Origin: a virus
DNA length: 35,171 nt
IMG/VR virus record: IMGVR_UViG_3300042549_008195
Coordinates: 1 to 35,171 of that record
Reading direction: 5' to 3' (one strand)
In this document: positions 21,667-29,188 of the stretch, in pieces
Layout: each line of letters starts with the position of its first letter
How positions within the stretch are numbered: position 1 is the first letter of the stretch
Notes under the pieces: model-generated
What the model saw: only the letters and a program-made list of their open reading frames with translations
Databases searched by the model: none
Told to the model about the DNA's origin: nothing
Program-made: the position numbers and the translations under genes

Positions 21667-23579
21667 GCTGAGGCCAACCGTGCGCGGATCTCGGCCAGAG
21701 TGGTCGGATTCGTCAGCACGCCATCACAGAACATCTGTTTCAGTTCACCGGAACCGGTGGCCAGGTCTTCAGGGAGCAGCGGTTGTTCCTGGCGCAGCAC
21801 GAAGTTCCCGTCGACGCGATCGACTACCAGAAAACCTTTGGCCGACTTCTTGGCCGTTTCGCCTTCGGTCATCGGGTCTTTGTACAGCTCGATCAACTCA
21901 CCGTTAACCTGGCAGCAAGTGGCTTTGATGGCCATACCGAACGTGTCTCGGGTGTTGTACTGGTACGTGAAGCTCCCGATACCCAGAACCACGTTGCACG
22001 AGGCGAAACCCTTAGCTGCCAATCGGCGCATGATCTCTTGAGTCCGTTTTACTGTGATCGAGTCGCCGTAGATCAGACCGATGTGCTCGTCCAGTACGCG
22101 GAACCCCTTATCCGTCACGGTGCCGCCGAAGGTTTCCCAGAGCAGCTGCACTGCGCCTTTTTCGACTGGAGACAGCGTATGGCCCTCGATGCGGTACCCG
22201 CGATCGTAGTTACCGATTTCAACACGTTCAACGACAATGCCCCGTTCGCCCAAGTAAGCTACGCACTGTTTCATCACTTCAAAGTACGCAACTTCCTCAT
22301 GTTTAAAATGGGACGGGAAACCGGCCGAGTTAAAAAGCCGTAACGGCGCCGACAGAACTCGCCATTCGTCATCGGACCCAACCAATGCGTCCAGCTCGGT
22401 CCATGTTTTGTTGTAGCTTTTGCCCACTACTCGAGTCGCGCGGAACACCCGTTCGCCGTCTTTGTAGAACACAACGTCCTGGCGTTTCTCGAAAGCGGCA
22501 TCGCGGCCCCCAAGGGTCAGCACTTCAACACCGCAAATCACTTCAACCGGGTCACCGGAATCGGGGCGCACCACGGTTTTGCAAAGCCCAGTCTCGTCTT
22601 TGCCGCGATTCATGATTGCGGCGTAAACGGCAGGGTTAGGCAGAACGTCAGTTAGCACGCCCCAGAAGTTGAAGCTGTCGCAGACCAGTGCGACGCCGCC
22701 GGTCGAGTTTGTTTCGGTCAATACCCGCAGAATGAACTGACGCTCTGCTTCCAATCGGGCGATCTGGAAGTCATCTCCGGGCACACGCGACGACTGCAGA
22801 TTGCTGAGGATATTGGCAGTTGCCACAGAGTGCTCAGTAGCGGTCAGGCTGCAGGCGAGGAATTCATGCTCCGCGTCGGCGCCATAGTAGTCCTCTGCGT
22901 AATCCATGGCGGGCATGGTGTCACTGCCCATGAAGTTGCACAGGTGCGGAAAACCAGAGCGTGCGCCGTCTTCCAGTCCACCGACGCCGCGGTATGAGAA
23001 GTCGTGGGCTTGAACGCTAACGAAGTCCTTTGGCGATCCGGTTCGCTCGGCCCAAGCTTCAAGAGTGCGGCGGTACTCGTAGGAAATCGTGGCGTTGGTG
23101 ACCATTTTCCAGAGCATGGCCGACATGCTGGTTTCCAGGTAATTCACCAGCCAGAAGAACTCCGGAATGGTGTTGTAAATCGTGTAGAACGGCACGTTCA
23201 TGTTGACCCGCGAGCCTTCCGGCAAAGCCAGTACAGAGATCGGCAGGTACCCCAGGTCGTGCAGCGCGGCGAAACCGTCGGACGGGATTTTCCCTTCGCC
23301 CAGGTAGTGACGCATGCGACGCTCGTAGCGGGCGATCACTTGGGCTTTTGGTTTGCTGAAGAACGATTCGTCCCACAGCTCCTTGATTTCAGTCATGACG
23401 CCTTGGATACCGACCCAGACGACACGGTTGTCCCACAGGTCGCTGCAGGATGGGCTTTTGAGAAACAGACGGTCTGCACGTGCGGTCATATTCCCGTAAA
23501 GCAACTGTGTGCCTTTTGGGTACAGAGGACGGTGGCCAGGTTTGTAACCGTCGGCAACGTGTGGCGCGAATAATTTCAT
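21663..23579 (-). CDS. nadV: nicotinamide phosphoribosyltransferase-like enzyme (NAMPT/NadV, possible Namat)
   Basis: A 638-residue protein, longer than typical NAMPT (about 490), with the extra length in loops. Conserved active-site segments are visible: AHDFSYRGV (the HDFxxRG loop), NFMGSDTMPA (with the aspartate that binds nicotinamide), TATEHSVATA (the phosphohistidine-type H), and VVRPDSGDP (PRPP-binding). The N-terminus (ADGYKPGHRPLYPKGTQ) is typical too. NAMPT makes NMN from nicotinamide and PRPP. In the phage NARP1 pathway a relative joins nicotinamide to ADP-ribose-pyrophosphate to give NAD+. It follows the PRPP-synthetase-like gene by five bases. ATG 23579 is chosen; the frame before it has no SD. 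Confidence 0.9.
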   Translation of the reverse strand: MKLFAPHVADGYKPGHRPLYPKGTQLLYGNMTARADRLFLKSPSCSDLWDNRVVWVGIQGVMTEIKELWDESFFSKPKAQVIARYERRMRHYLGEGKIPSDGFAALHDLGYLPISVLALPEGSRVNMNVPFYTIYNTIPEFFWLVNYLETSMSAMLWKMVTNATISYEYRRTLEAWAERTGSPKDFVSVQAHDFSYRGVGGLEDGARSGFPHLCNFMGSDTMPAMDYAEDYYGADAEHEFLACSLTATEHSVATANILSNLQSSRVPGDDFQIARLEAERQFILRVLTETNSTGGVALVCDSFNFWGVLTDVLPNPAVYAAIMNRGKDETGLCKTVVRPDSGDPVEVICGVEVLTLGGRDAAFEKRQDVVFYKDGERVFRATRVVGKSYNKTWTELDALVGSDDEWRVLSAPLRLFNSAGFPSHFKHEEVAYFEVMKQCVAYLGERGIVVERVEIGNYDRGYRIEGHTLSPVEKGAVQLLWETFGGTVTDKGFRVLDEHIGLIYGDSITVKRTQEIMRRLAAKGFASCNVVLGIGSFTYQYNTRDTFGMAIKATCCQVNGELIELYKDPMTEGETAKKSAKGFLVVDRVDGNFVLRQEQPLLPEDLATGSGELKQMFCDGVLTNPTTLAEIRARLASA

Positions 23580-23584
23580 GGGTT

Positions 23585-24409
23585 TTAGATCTCGAAGAAA
23601 GAGAATTGCGGATCGACGATACCGTCGGGTCTGGTGTTGCCTTTTGCTGCGTGGTGAAACGAGTTCGTGGTGTCGATGCTGTCGTAAATGGCCGCAACTT
23701 CGTCGTAGCCTTTGCTGAAAATACCGTGGGTTACCCACAACCCCAGGCCAGCCGGGTTCTGCTGGCGCAGCGCGCGGCCCAACTCTATGAAGGTGCGGCC
23801 GCCGTCAAAGATGTCGTCCACAACGAGCAGGTATTTGCCGCCGAGATCGCCGGGCACTTCTACGTGGCTGATGTTGCCCGTTGCGGTATCGCGAACTTTG
23901 CTGCAGCACACGACGCCATCTGCGCCGAGGTTGCGTGCTGCCTCGTGCACCTTTTTCACAGCGCCAGCGTCCGGAGCCACCAATGTGACTTTGTTCCAGG
24001 CCAGCGCCGGAAGTGCCCGGGCTAAGACTTCGGCGACCGGAACGCTGCGGCAGTTTCGAATGAGCGCGGAGCCCACGTCGCTATGACAGTCCATAACTTC
24101 AACGCGGCGAAAGCCCAGAGAGTTGATCAGGTCGGCCATGACTGACACCGCCAAGGGTTCGCCGGGATTGCATACTCGATCCTGCCGGGCGTACGGCAGA
24201 TACGGGATAGCCAGTTCCAACTGCACCAGAGGATCACGGCGGCGCAAGGCGTCAACGATCAGCGCAAGGTTAAAGATGGTCGATGTTTCGTCCCCGTGGA
24301 CTTTTATTTCGATCACGGGGAATCGCGGCAGCCCTTCCGGGATACGGGGAGCCAGTTCCCCGCCAGGAAAGGTGAAGTATTCGACCGGTGCTCCGTTCAG
24401 GTAAATCAT
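23585..24409 (-). CDS. prs: PRPP-synthetase-like enzyme (Prs, possible Adps)
   Basis: A 274-residue protein, shorter than housekeeping Prs (about 315). Motifs: ELAIPYLPYARQDRVCNPGE (the RQDR...GEP ATP/metal region), VMDCHSDVG, VAPDAGAVKK, CSKVRDTATG (in place of the KRR flexible loop) and VVDDIFDGGRTF (the PRPP loop). Canonical Prs pyrophosphorylates ribose-5-phosphate. In the NARP1 defence-countering pathway a Prs relative (Adps) makes ADP-ribose-pyrophosphate instead. It is coupled to the membrane-protein gene by an ATGA overlap. The phosphate-loop differences from housekeeping enzymes do not by themselves tell which substrate is used. Confidence 0.9.
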   Translation of the reverse strand: MIYLNGAPVEYFTFPGGELAPRIPEGLPRFPVIEIKVHGDETSTIFNLALIVDALRRRDPLVQLELAIPYLPYARQDRVCNPGEPLAVSVMADLINSLGFRRVEVMDCHSDVGSALIRNCRSVPVAEVLARALPALAWNKVTLVAPDAGAVKKVHEAARNLGADGVVCCSKVRDTATGNISHVEVPGDLGGKYLLVVDDIFDGGRTFIELGRALRQQNPAGLGLWVTHGIFSKGYDEVAAIYDSIDTTNSFHHAAKGNTRPDGIVDPQFSFFEI

Positions 24410-24822
24410 GGCTGCACCGCCGCAGCAAACACCCATACCTGCTGGCGTTTGTCACCCAGATCAACCCACACGACGCCCGGTGCTTCAACCGTCACTTCGA
24501 AATCGTGGTACGTGTAGACGCAGCCCGGAACCGCTGGCTCGAACATGGTCTGGTTCTGCTGCTCAGCCCATGTCGCGGCATCGACGCAGGCGAGGCTACC
24601 GGCCGGCAGAGTGTCGGCGTGTGCCGATGGCTGCCACAGTAGCGCACCGAGGAACGCCAACCACCCGAGCAGCGCAAGGCGGCGATAAGCGGTGGTCCAG
24701 CGTTGGGCCGTTTTCAGCTCACGTTTCAGGAGGGCGCAGCGGTCGCGGTAGTCGTCGCGGGTCAGGTTGACCGACTCCGGAGTCCATGGTTCGAATTCGC
24801 CAGTAGTAATTGATCGTTTCAT
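24406..24822 (-). CDS. single-span membrane protein leading the NAD+ operon
   Basis: A 138-residue protein. It has a charged cytoplasmic N-terminus of about 60 residues (TRDDYRDRCALLKRELKTAQ), one membrane helix (LALLGWLAFLGALLW, ending AHA as a possible signal-peptidase site), and a periplasmic tail with two cysteines (LACVDAATWAEQ, GCVYTYHDFEVTV). No family is recognised. GGAG lies seven bases before the ATG and a palindromic-class promoter lies 37 bases upstream. As the first gene of the NAD+ operon it may have a linked role, but that is only context. Confidence 0.7.
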   Translation of the reverse strand: MKRSITTGEFEPWTPESVNLTRDDYRDRCALLKRELKTAQRWTTAYRRLALLGWLAFLGALLWQPSAHADTLPAGSLACVDAATWAEQQNQTMFEPAVPGCVYTYHDFEVTVEAPGVVWVDLGDKRQQVWVFAAAVQP

Positions 24823-24859
24823 TTCAGTTCTCCGTCCCGGGACATCCGGCGTAGGTTTG

Positions 24860-24888
24860 ACTCTAGCCTTAAGTGACACGCGTGTCAA
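24860..24888 (-). promoter_or_regulatory. palindromic-class promoter of the NAD+ operon
   Basis: TTGACA (24883-24888), a 17-base spacer, TAGAGT (24860-24865), minus strand. The -35 is part of the perfect 14-bp palindrome TGACACGCGTGTCA. The start codon is 37 bases further on. It sits at the end of the upstream HTH gene, just past its stop. Confidence 0.82.
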
Positions 24889-24889
24889 C

Positions 24890-25240
24890 TTACTTGCGAA
24901 TGACGATTTCCATCGCCGTGATCTCACGGTTCAGCACTACCAGTGCTTCCGCTTGTTCGCGGCGTTCCTTGTCCGGGTTGCGCGGATCGACCACGAACTC
25001 TGCGATAGCGCGGCGGCGTTTGCGCATTTCTTGGGTCATTGCTCGCAGCACTGGCAGATGCGGCTTCAGCGTGCGGTACATGTGCAGCTTGTTGGTGCGC
25101 TTGAGCGAAACCCCGGCTTTGCGCAGGCGGTACCCGACCATTTGTTGACTGCACCCGAGACGGTTAGCGATCTGCTGTTCGGTAAGCTGCTCATCCAGGT
25201 ACAGCGCAACAATTGTTTCTGTGGCGATAGGCAGGGTCAT
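24890..25240 (-). CDS. HTH DNA-binding protein
   Basis: A 116-residue protein. The motif YLDEQLTEQQIANRLGCSQ with QMVGYRLRKAGVSLKRTN is a typical helix-turn-helix (resolvase/sigma-type) in the first third. A basic helix and an acidic C-terminus follow. It ends exactly beside the NAD+ operon promoter, so local control is possible. The start is fixed by GAGG seven bases before ATG 25240 and by an ATGA overlap with the previous gene. Confidence 0.7.
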   Translation of the reverse strand: MTLPIATETIVALYLDEQLTEQQIANRLGCSQQMVGYRLRKAGVSLKRTNKLHMYRTLKPHLPVLRAMTQEMRKRRRAIAEFVVDPRNPDKERREQAEALVVLNREITAMEIVIRK

Positions 25241-26037
25241 TTTCGAGCCTCATTCAGCGCAGCGGTGGCGTCGAGGCAGGCGTATTCGGCGTAAACCAAA
25301 GAGCCGTCTCGTTGCAGCAGAAGGTCACGTTCGGCAATGCTGTTAACGTAGGCATATTCGCATGGTGATTCTGGGTTGCCCGGCTCATCAGGCATGCGGA
25401 TTTCCCATAGTGTCGCGGCCGGCGCAGGCGGGGCGGTGAGTGCGTCGATTCGTTGCTGCCGAGCATCAATGCTCGCTCCGATTCTTTCCAGGGTTTGAAT
25501 CCCATCTGCGAGGATTTCTACCTTCCCACTCTCCAGCTCAGCAACCCGCGCCTGTAGCTGGGCGATGGTGGATTGCAGTTCGTCAATAGTGATGCGCCGC
25601 GCCCACATCGGATTGTTTTCATCAGGCACCAAAGGGATCGTCTGATCGATCATGTGCTGGATTGTTTCGGTCAATCGCTTATTGGTGGATTGCAGGGCGG
25701 CAATCTGCTCAAGGTACGCATCCCGCCCTTTTTTATGGTCGGCAAACGTCACCATTAAAGGTTTCGGAGCCGAAGACCAAACTTCGAGCAGGCCACGCAA
25801 TGTCGATATTGCTGTTAGCTGTCGCCCATCGAGTATGTCAGAAATGGCCTTTTCAATTTGGTCGTAATCGTCATCCGGCTGGCGCTCGACGACAGGGGCA
25901 TCCAGCAGAGCGCGTAGTTCCGGTTCGATGTCGCCAATCGCTTCGATGTAAGCGTGGTCTTTCCAGAACTTGCAATGGTCGGCTATACGCTCAATGGTCT
26001 TGCGCGACACGCCGTCAATCGTTGGGTTATTGGTCAT
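25237..26037 (-). CDS. coiled-coil phage hypothetical protein (Ead/Ea22-like layout)
   Basis: A 266-residue protein. It begins MTNNPTIDGVSRKTIERIAD, followed by LRALLDAPVVERQPDDDYDQ, a pattern found in lambdoid Ead/Ea22-type accessory proteins. The middle is a coiled coil (QSTIAQLQARVAELESGKVE), and the C-terminus carries PAATLWEIRMPDEPGNPE and a YAYVNSIAERDLLL region. The role is unknown. GGAG lies eight bases before ATG 26037; the frame before it lacks an SD. Confidence 0.65.
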   Translation of the reverse strand: MTNNPTIDGVSRKTIERIADHCKFWKDHAYIEAIGDIEPELRALLDAPVVERQPDDDYDQIEKAISDILDGRQLTAISTLRGLLEVWSSAPKPLMVTFADHKKGRDAYLEQIAALQSTNKRLTETIQHMIDQTIPLVPDENNPMWARRITIDELQSTIAQLQARVAELESGKVEILADGIQTLERIGASIDARQQRIDALTAPPAPAATLWEIRMPDEPGNPESPCEYAYVNSIAERDLLLQRDGSLVYAEYACLDATAALNEARK

Positions 26038-26039
26038 GG

Positions 26040-26213
26040 TCAGTCTCCCCAGTAGCTCATGTCTTCCTGAACGGCGAGTTCGGCAGTCCATCCGCCTTCA
26101 GGATCTTCAGTGACGTATGTTTCGTAAAGCGATGATGCGTAGTCCCATCGCGACCAACCACAACGCCCGCGCATGTATAAGTAAGCGCTGAGAATCCACC
26201 ATAATCTACTCAT
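26040..26213 (-). CDS. small hypothetical protein, 57 aa
   Basis: It has a short hydrophobic start (MSRLWWILSAYLYMRGRCGW) that could be a membrane anchor, followed by a tyrosine/acid-rich tail (SSLYETYVTEDPEGGWTAEL). ATG 26213 overlaps the previous stop within GATGAGTAG. No family is recognised. Confidence 0.55.
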   Translation of the reverse strand: MSRLWWILSAYLYMRGRCGWSRWDYASSLYETYVTEDPEGGWTAELAVQEDMSYWGD

Positions 26214-26640
26214 CACTTTCTGCCTCGGGGTTGGGGTTGAGGGCGGCATTGATATCTGCGATTAGGTCGCGCTCCGTGTGACTGTTTTTGAAGCGGCACA
26301 CTGGAATGCAGCGCTTAAGTAATTTCGACATCAGAGCAATGCGCTGCTCGGCGGCGGCAAGCTTGCGCTCTGCCTCGTTTGCATCGCCGACCGCTGTGTC
26401 AGCTCGCATCCGCTCGGTATCCAATTTGCTCGATAGATCATGCGCGGTGTCGGCGTTGTACTGCATGCGGAGCTTTGTTTCTTTTAGCTCAGCCTCAGCC
26501 GTATCGGCGCGCAGGCGTTGGGCGTCTCGGTCAGCTTCCATGTCGTGGAAGTCGCCGGCTTTAACGTAGCTGCCGAGTCCGGCAACCTTCTGTACGCCAC
26601 CGCCTTCCGCTTCGTCGTAATACCAAATCACTTCACTCAT
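26206..26640 (-). CDS. coiled-coil hypothetical protein, 144 aa
   Basis: It begins MSEVIWYYDEAEGGGVQKVA. A long heptad-like coil follows, with repeated RADTAEAELKET and RADTAVGDANEAERKL segments, and it ends in an acidic tail. The repeated RADTA blocks suggest internal duplication. Function unknown. The start is placed by the ATGA overlap with the upstream 26-aa gene. Confidence 0.6.
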   Translation of the reverse strand: MSEVIWYYDEAEGGGVQKVAGLGSYVKAGDFHDMEADRDAQRLRADTAEAELKETKLRMQYNADTAHDLSSKLDTERMRADTAVGDANEAERKLAAAEQRIALMSKLLKRCIPVCRFKNSHTERDLIADINAALNPNPEAESDE

Positions 26641-26717
26641 GACATCCACCATTGAATAAGTTGCGGCAGGCCGTGACAGCCTAGGCCGATAGAGATTGCG
26701 AAGAGGTAGGTCGTCAT
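26637..26717 (-). CDS. 26-aa membrane miniprotein
   Basis: Begins MTTYLFAISIGLGCHGLPQL and is largely one hydrophobic helix. It has GAGG eight bases before ATG 26717, starts in an ATGA overlap with the previous gene and ends in an ATGA overlap with the next. This chain of overlaps, with a good SD, is the main support for a gene this small. Confidence 0.55.
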   Translation of the reverse strand: MTTYLFAISIGLGCHGLPQLIQWWMS

Positions 26718-27097
26718 TGTTCTGACCTCGACTTAGCGCAGGCAAGCCAGCCTTGCAGTTGCCGGGTCAACTCTCCGGCGTATTGAAGATCAATGTTGAA
26801 ACCTCGAATCGACCGATAGCACTCGTCACCACCGCTCCAAACGATTCCGGTTTTGCCGGCAACGTTGAAGTGCTTTTCAAACAGGCCTCGTTCTTTCTGC
26901 TCATCGAATTCAGAAACAATCTGAACCTGACAACTGCCGTCGTCATCGCACATGTCGTTGCCCTCGGCACTGGCGAACAGAACAACGCCAGGGGATTCAA
27001 GAGCGCTGATGCCGCCCTCGACAATCCACTCAAGGTGCAAACCCTCTTCATCGTCTTCGCGAGTAACCGCGACTGCCTCAATCGTTAGGATTCTCAT
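26714..27097 (-). CDS. hypothetical protein, 127 aa
   Basis: It begins MRILTIEAVAVTREDDEEGL. It is an acidic protein with VQIVSEFDEQKERGLFEKHF and GGDECYRSIRGFNIDLQYAG. The pattern suggests a small alpha/beta domain but no family is recognised. ATG 27097 has GGAG nine bases upstream and overlaps the preceding stop. Confidence 0.6.
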   Translation of the reverse strand: MRILTIEAVAVTREDDEEGLHLEWIVEGGISALESPGVVLFASAEGNDMCDDDGSCQVQIVSEFDEQKERGLFEKHFNVAGKTGIVWSGGDECYRSIRGFNIDLQYAGELTRQLQGWLACAKSRSEQ

Positions 27098-27231
27098 GCC
27101 AAAAAACTCCAGTTAACCCCGTCCGCTGCCCGCTGATCGCGAAGCTTGGCCAGGTGTGCAAGGCCAGCCAGAAAGCCGCCGAGGATGATTTGTATTGCGA
27201 TTACTGCAAGCAAGATCCAGAGCCAGGTCAC
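27094..27231 (-). CDS. 45-aa membrane protein
   Basis: It begins with GTG at 27231 after AGGAG (eight bases). One strong membrane helix (WLWILLAVIAIQIILGGFLA) is followed by a basic tail (HLAKLRDQRAADG). Start and stop overlap neighbours (GTGA, ATGA). A longer frame to 27282 has no SD. The role is unknown. Confidence 0.6.
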   Translation of the reverse strand: MTWLWILLAVIAIQIILGGFLAGLAHLAKLRDQRAADGVNWSFLA

Positions 27232-27380
27232 GTCTGCTTCTCCTGCCGTGCGCGGTAGGCTTTGTTCCAACCCTGCGCCCAACGTTTCAGCGAATGCGGT
27301 GATGCCTCAGAGTCGAACGGGTTTTCCTCGCGCTTCAGGCCGCGCAGGAATGCGTCGTAGCCTTGTTCAAATGCGGTCAT
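27228..27380 (-). CDS. ribosome modulation factor-like miniprotein
   Basis: A 50-residue protein. FEQGYDAFLRGLKREENPFD and LKRWAQGWNKAYRARQ match the Rmf pattern (GY-x-A-x-x-x-G ... NP(F/Y) ... W-x-x-G-W-x-x-A). Bacterial RMF pairs ribosomes into inactive dimers; phage relatives are common but their role is not settled. GAGGTG lies just before ATG 27380. Confidence 0.7.
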   Translation of the reverse strand: MTAFEQGYDAFLRGLKREENPFDSEASPHSLKRWAQGWNKAYRARQEKQT

Positions 27381-27519
27381 TGCGCACCTCGAATTCTACA
27401 GGGCAGTACTCACCACCGAAGTGGTCGCCAAACATCAGGAACTGCGGGCACTCGGCCAAGCGCCAGGGATGAACCATCGTGACATAGCCGCCGAACCACG
27501 CTGCAGTTTTAACGGACAT
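27367..27519 (-). CDS. 50-aa hypothetical protein
   Basis: It begins MSVKTAAWFGGYVTMVHPWR, with a middle rich in aromatic residues and cysteines (LAECPQFLMFGDHFGGEYCP). A strong GGAGG stands six bases before ATG 27519. It overlaps the lipoprotein gene by 11 bases and the RMF-like gene by 14. No family is recognised. Confidence 0.55.
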   Translation of the reverse strand: MSVKTAAWFGGYVTMVHPWRLAECPQFLMFGDHFGGEYCPVEFEVRNDRI

Positions 27520-27883
27520 TCGACACCTCCCCAGGCAGCGTCCACATGTCGCCGGTGGCAGGGTCGACCATCAAGCCCGATACGACGCTGATGCAGAACC
27601 CAACCCAGTACCAGCCGGTCGTGTGCGATTCCAGTTCCACCGTCTCACCGGTGCCATATGCCACCTGATACGTCTGCCCGTCGAAGAACCCGGCCGCTGC
27701 ATCAAGCGTCACGTGCTCCGGCGTGGTGCCGGTATGCACACGTTGTCCGTCTTCGTCTGTGACCGTGTAACTGGTGCCGGGCGTAGCCGAGGTGACGGTC
27801 ACGTCGGTGTAACGGCTGTTCATCACGGTGGAGCAGCCGGTGAGGACGGTACTGAGTGCGAGTGCTACGAGAAGGCGTTTCAT
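27509..27883 (-). CDS. predicted lipoprotein
   Basis: A 124-residue protein. MKRLLVALALSTVLTGCSTV is a signal with lipobox LTGC, lipidated at Cys17. The mature part has a PEGA-like beta repeat (VTVTSATPGTSYTVTDEDGQ, GTTPEHVTLDAAAGFFDGQT) and a membrane-like segment near the C-terminus (GWYWVGFCISVVSGLMVDP), as in YceK/YidQ-type lipoproteins. A phage lipoprotein in the envelope may act in exclusion of other phages or in envelope modification (inference). It is coupled to the next lipoprotein by ATGA. Confidence 0.78.
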   Translation of the reverse strand: MKRLLVALALSTVLTGCSTVMNSRYTDVTVTSATPGTSYTVTDEDGQRVHTGTTPEHVTLDAAAGFFDGQTYQVAYGTGETVELESHTTGWYWVGFCISVVSGLMVDPATGDMWTLPGEVSNVR

Positions 27884-28293
27884 TTCGGCACCACTGCGTC
27901 TTTGAGAGCTTCGGTGCTGCCCTTGAAGTCTACGTCCGGCAGGATAGTTTGCGGTTTGAAGATCACGCGGTAGTGGTAAACGCTCACGTCCGCGCCGACC
28001 AGTTGCTCGCTGAAGTACGTCACGTTGTCCGACAGGCCGAGGCTATGTTTCTTGTACTCGGCAGGCCCCGTCTTGCAGGTTACGTCCAGTTTGCCGGCTG
28101 TGCCTGCATCGAAGCTGCAACGGCCCTCGATCGACAACATGTAGCCGCCGGTTATGCCGTTGTAAAAGACGATGCGTCGGCTGATCTCGAAGTTATCAGC
28201 GGCTTGACTCAGGTTGCGCGATGCGACCCGGGCGTCGTTGTCACAGCCGGCCAAGGCGGCAAGGATTGCTGCAGTGATCAGAATGCGTTTCAT
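27880..28293 (-). CDS. predicted lipoprotein with an unknown domain
   Basis: A 137-residue protein. MKRILITAAILAALAGCDND has lipobox LAGC. The mature part (SRNLSQAADNFEISRRIVFY, then GYMLSIEGRCSFDAGTAGKL) resembles the beta-site-specific recombination-type phage proteins of unknown role found in Gram-negative phages. ATG 28293 has AGGAG seven bases upstream. It is paired with a second lipoprotein gene. Confidence 0.75.
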   Translation of the reverse strand: MKRILITAAILAALAGCDNDARVASRNLSQAADNFEISRRIVFYNGITGGYMLSIEGRCSFDAGTAGKLDVTCKTGPAEYKKHSLGLSDNVTYFSEQLVGADVSVYHYRVIFKPQTILPDVDFKGSTEALKDAVVPK

Positions 28294-28363
28294 GGTGGTT
28301 CTCCTGTGCGTTGGTACTGGCAAGGCCCCAGTAAAGGGGCTTGAAGTGGACGGGAATTCCCGG

Positions 28364-28627
28364 TTACGCCTTATTGATCAGCGCGGTGAGGGACCGCAGC
28401 TCAAATTCAGGCAGATAAAACAGTCCGTTTTCTGGCCCCGAATCAACAATCACTCCGTCGATTCGCAGATGCCACTGTTTGTCGCCGAGGCAGAACTTAC
28501 CGATTGCTTTACCGCGCTCAGTCAGATACCCCGAGCTGTCCACGTGATACGTCGGTGTGTCTTCGCCGACGACGGTGTAACTGAAGCTGTCGGTTTTCGT
28601 GCAGAGCGTCTGTTCAAGTCGTTTCAT
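28364..28627 (-). CDS. hypothetical protein, 87 aa
   Basis: It begins MKRLEQTLCTKTDSFSYTVV. Features include YHVDSSGYLTERGKAIGKFC and a C-terminal YLPEFELRSLTALINKA. It is soluble, probably beta-rich. No family is recognised. The start overlaps the previous stop (ATGA). The short gap after it (28294-28363) contains only a GC hairpin without a U-tract. Confidence 0.55.
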   Translation of the reverse strand: MKRLEQTLCTKTDSFSYTVVGEDTPTYHVDSSGYLTERGKAIGKFCLGDKQWHLRIDGVIVDSGPENGLFYLPEFELRSLTALINKA

Positions 28628-28857
28628 TTGGCAGGTACCTCTAGGCTAACTTGTTCAAGACCCATCGCGGCACACTGGTAGGTAACCACGGCGTAGTTGT
28701 TGTAACGGCCCAGACCCTGCGGCCGCCCTTTGCGTGCTACTTCCCCGGCGTTCTCGCAAGCGAGGCGACTGAAACCAGGCGTTACGGTTTGGGCAACTGT
28801 CGGCACATCGTTGTACTGGCCAGTCATATATGTTGTGAGGATCAAGGCGTAGAGCAT
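28624..28857 (-). CDS. hypothetical protein with a signal-like N-terminus, 77 aa
   Basis: It begins MLYALILTTYMTGQYNDVPT, weakly signal-like, then FSRLACENAGEVARKGRPQG and YNNYAVVTYQCAAMGLEQVS. The two cysteines could pair if exported. AGGAG lies eight bases before ATG 28857. It is the first gene after a palindromic-class promoter. Confidence 0.6.
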   Translation of the reverse strand: MLYALILTTYMTGQYNDVPTVAQTVTPGFSRLACENAGEVARKGRPQGLGRYNNYAVVTYQCAAMGLEQVSLEVPAK

Positions 28858-28884
28858 GTCGGTAACTCCTGTTCTGTTGTGCTG

Positions 28885-28913
28885 ATTCTGGTACAAGGTG
28901 ACACGCGTGTCAA
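28885..28913 (-). promoter_or_regulatory. palindromic-class promoter for the lipoprotein operon
   Basis: Minus strand: TTGACA (28908-28913), 17 bases, CAGAAT (28885-28890). The -35 lies in the perfect palindrome TGACACGCGTGTCA, identical to the one at 24.88 kb. ATG is 27 bases past the -10. A terminator for the upstream HTH gene lies just before it. Confidence 0.82.
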
Positions 28914-28922
28914 CTAGCAGAC

Positions 28923-28948
28923 GAAAGAAAACCCGACCGCACGTCGGG
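28923..28948 (-). terminator. rho-independent terminator after the HTH gene
   Basis: Minus-strand CCCGAC-GTGCG-GTCGGG followed by TTTTCTTTC. It separates the short HTH transcript from the lipoprotein operon that begins a few bases later. Confidence 0.9.
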
Positions 28949-28954
28949 CTCCTA

Positions 28955-29185
28955 TCAGTAGGTCAGGGTCAGACCTTCAGCCTTTGCGGCATTGATCACC
29001 AGGTTCATCATGTCGGCGCGCTTGCCGAGGGCGTTGCTCACGGTGCCGAGGCTCACTTTGCCCTCGGTAGCGATGCGCTCCCGATTCAGGCTGTTCAGGC
29101 CGCCGGCTTTGGCGTGGGCGAGCGCAATCTGGAGCAGGCGCTCCCGGTGGTCACGAAGGGTACTGCTGTTCTGGTTGTAGGCCAT
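28955..29185 (-). CDS. small HTH regulator candidate, 76 aa
   Basis: It begins MAYNQNSSTLRDHRERLLQI. LNSLNRERIATEGKVSLGTV with SNALGKRADMMNLVI is a helix-turn-helix like that of TetR-type or phage KorB-like repressors. It is a single-gene transcript, with a palindromic-class promoter (degenerate) before it and a terminator after it. That makes it a candidate for the protein that binds the TGACACNNGTGTCA sites, including its own. The sequence alone does not prove this. Confidence 0.7.
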   Translation of the reverse strand: MAYNQNSSTLRDHRERLLQIALAHAKAGGLNSLNRERIATEGKVSLGTVSNALGKRADMMNLVINAAKAEGLTLTY

Positions 29186-29188
29186 AAG

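Noticed and set aside
28324-28345. Hairpin AAGCCCC/GGGGCCTT considered as a terminator
   Set aside because: No U-tract follows on the minus strand.
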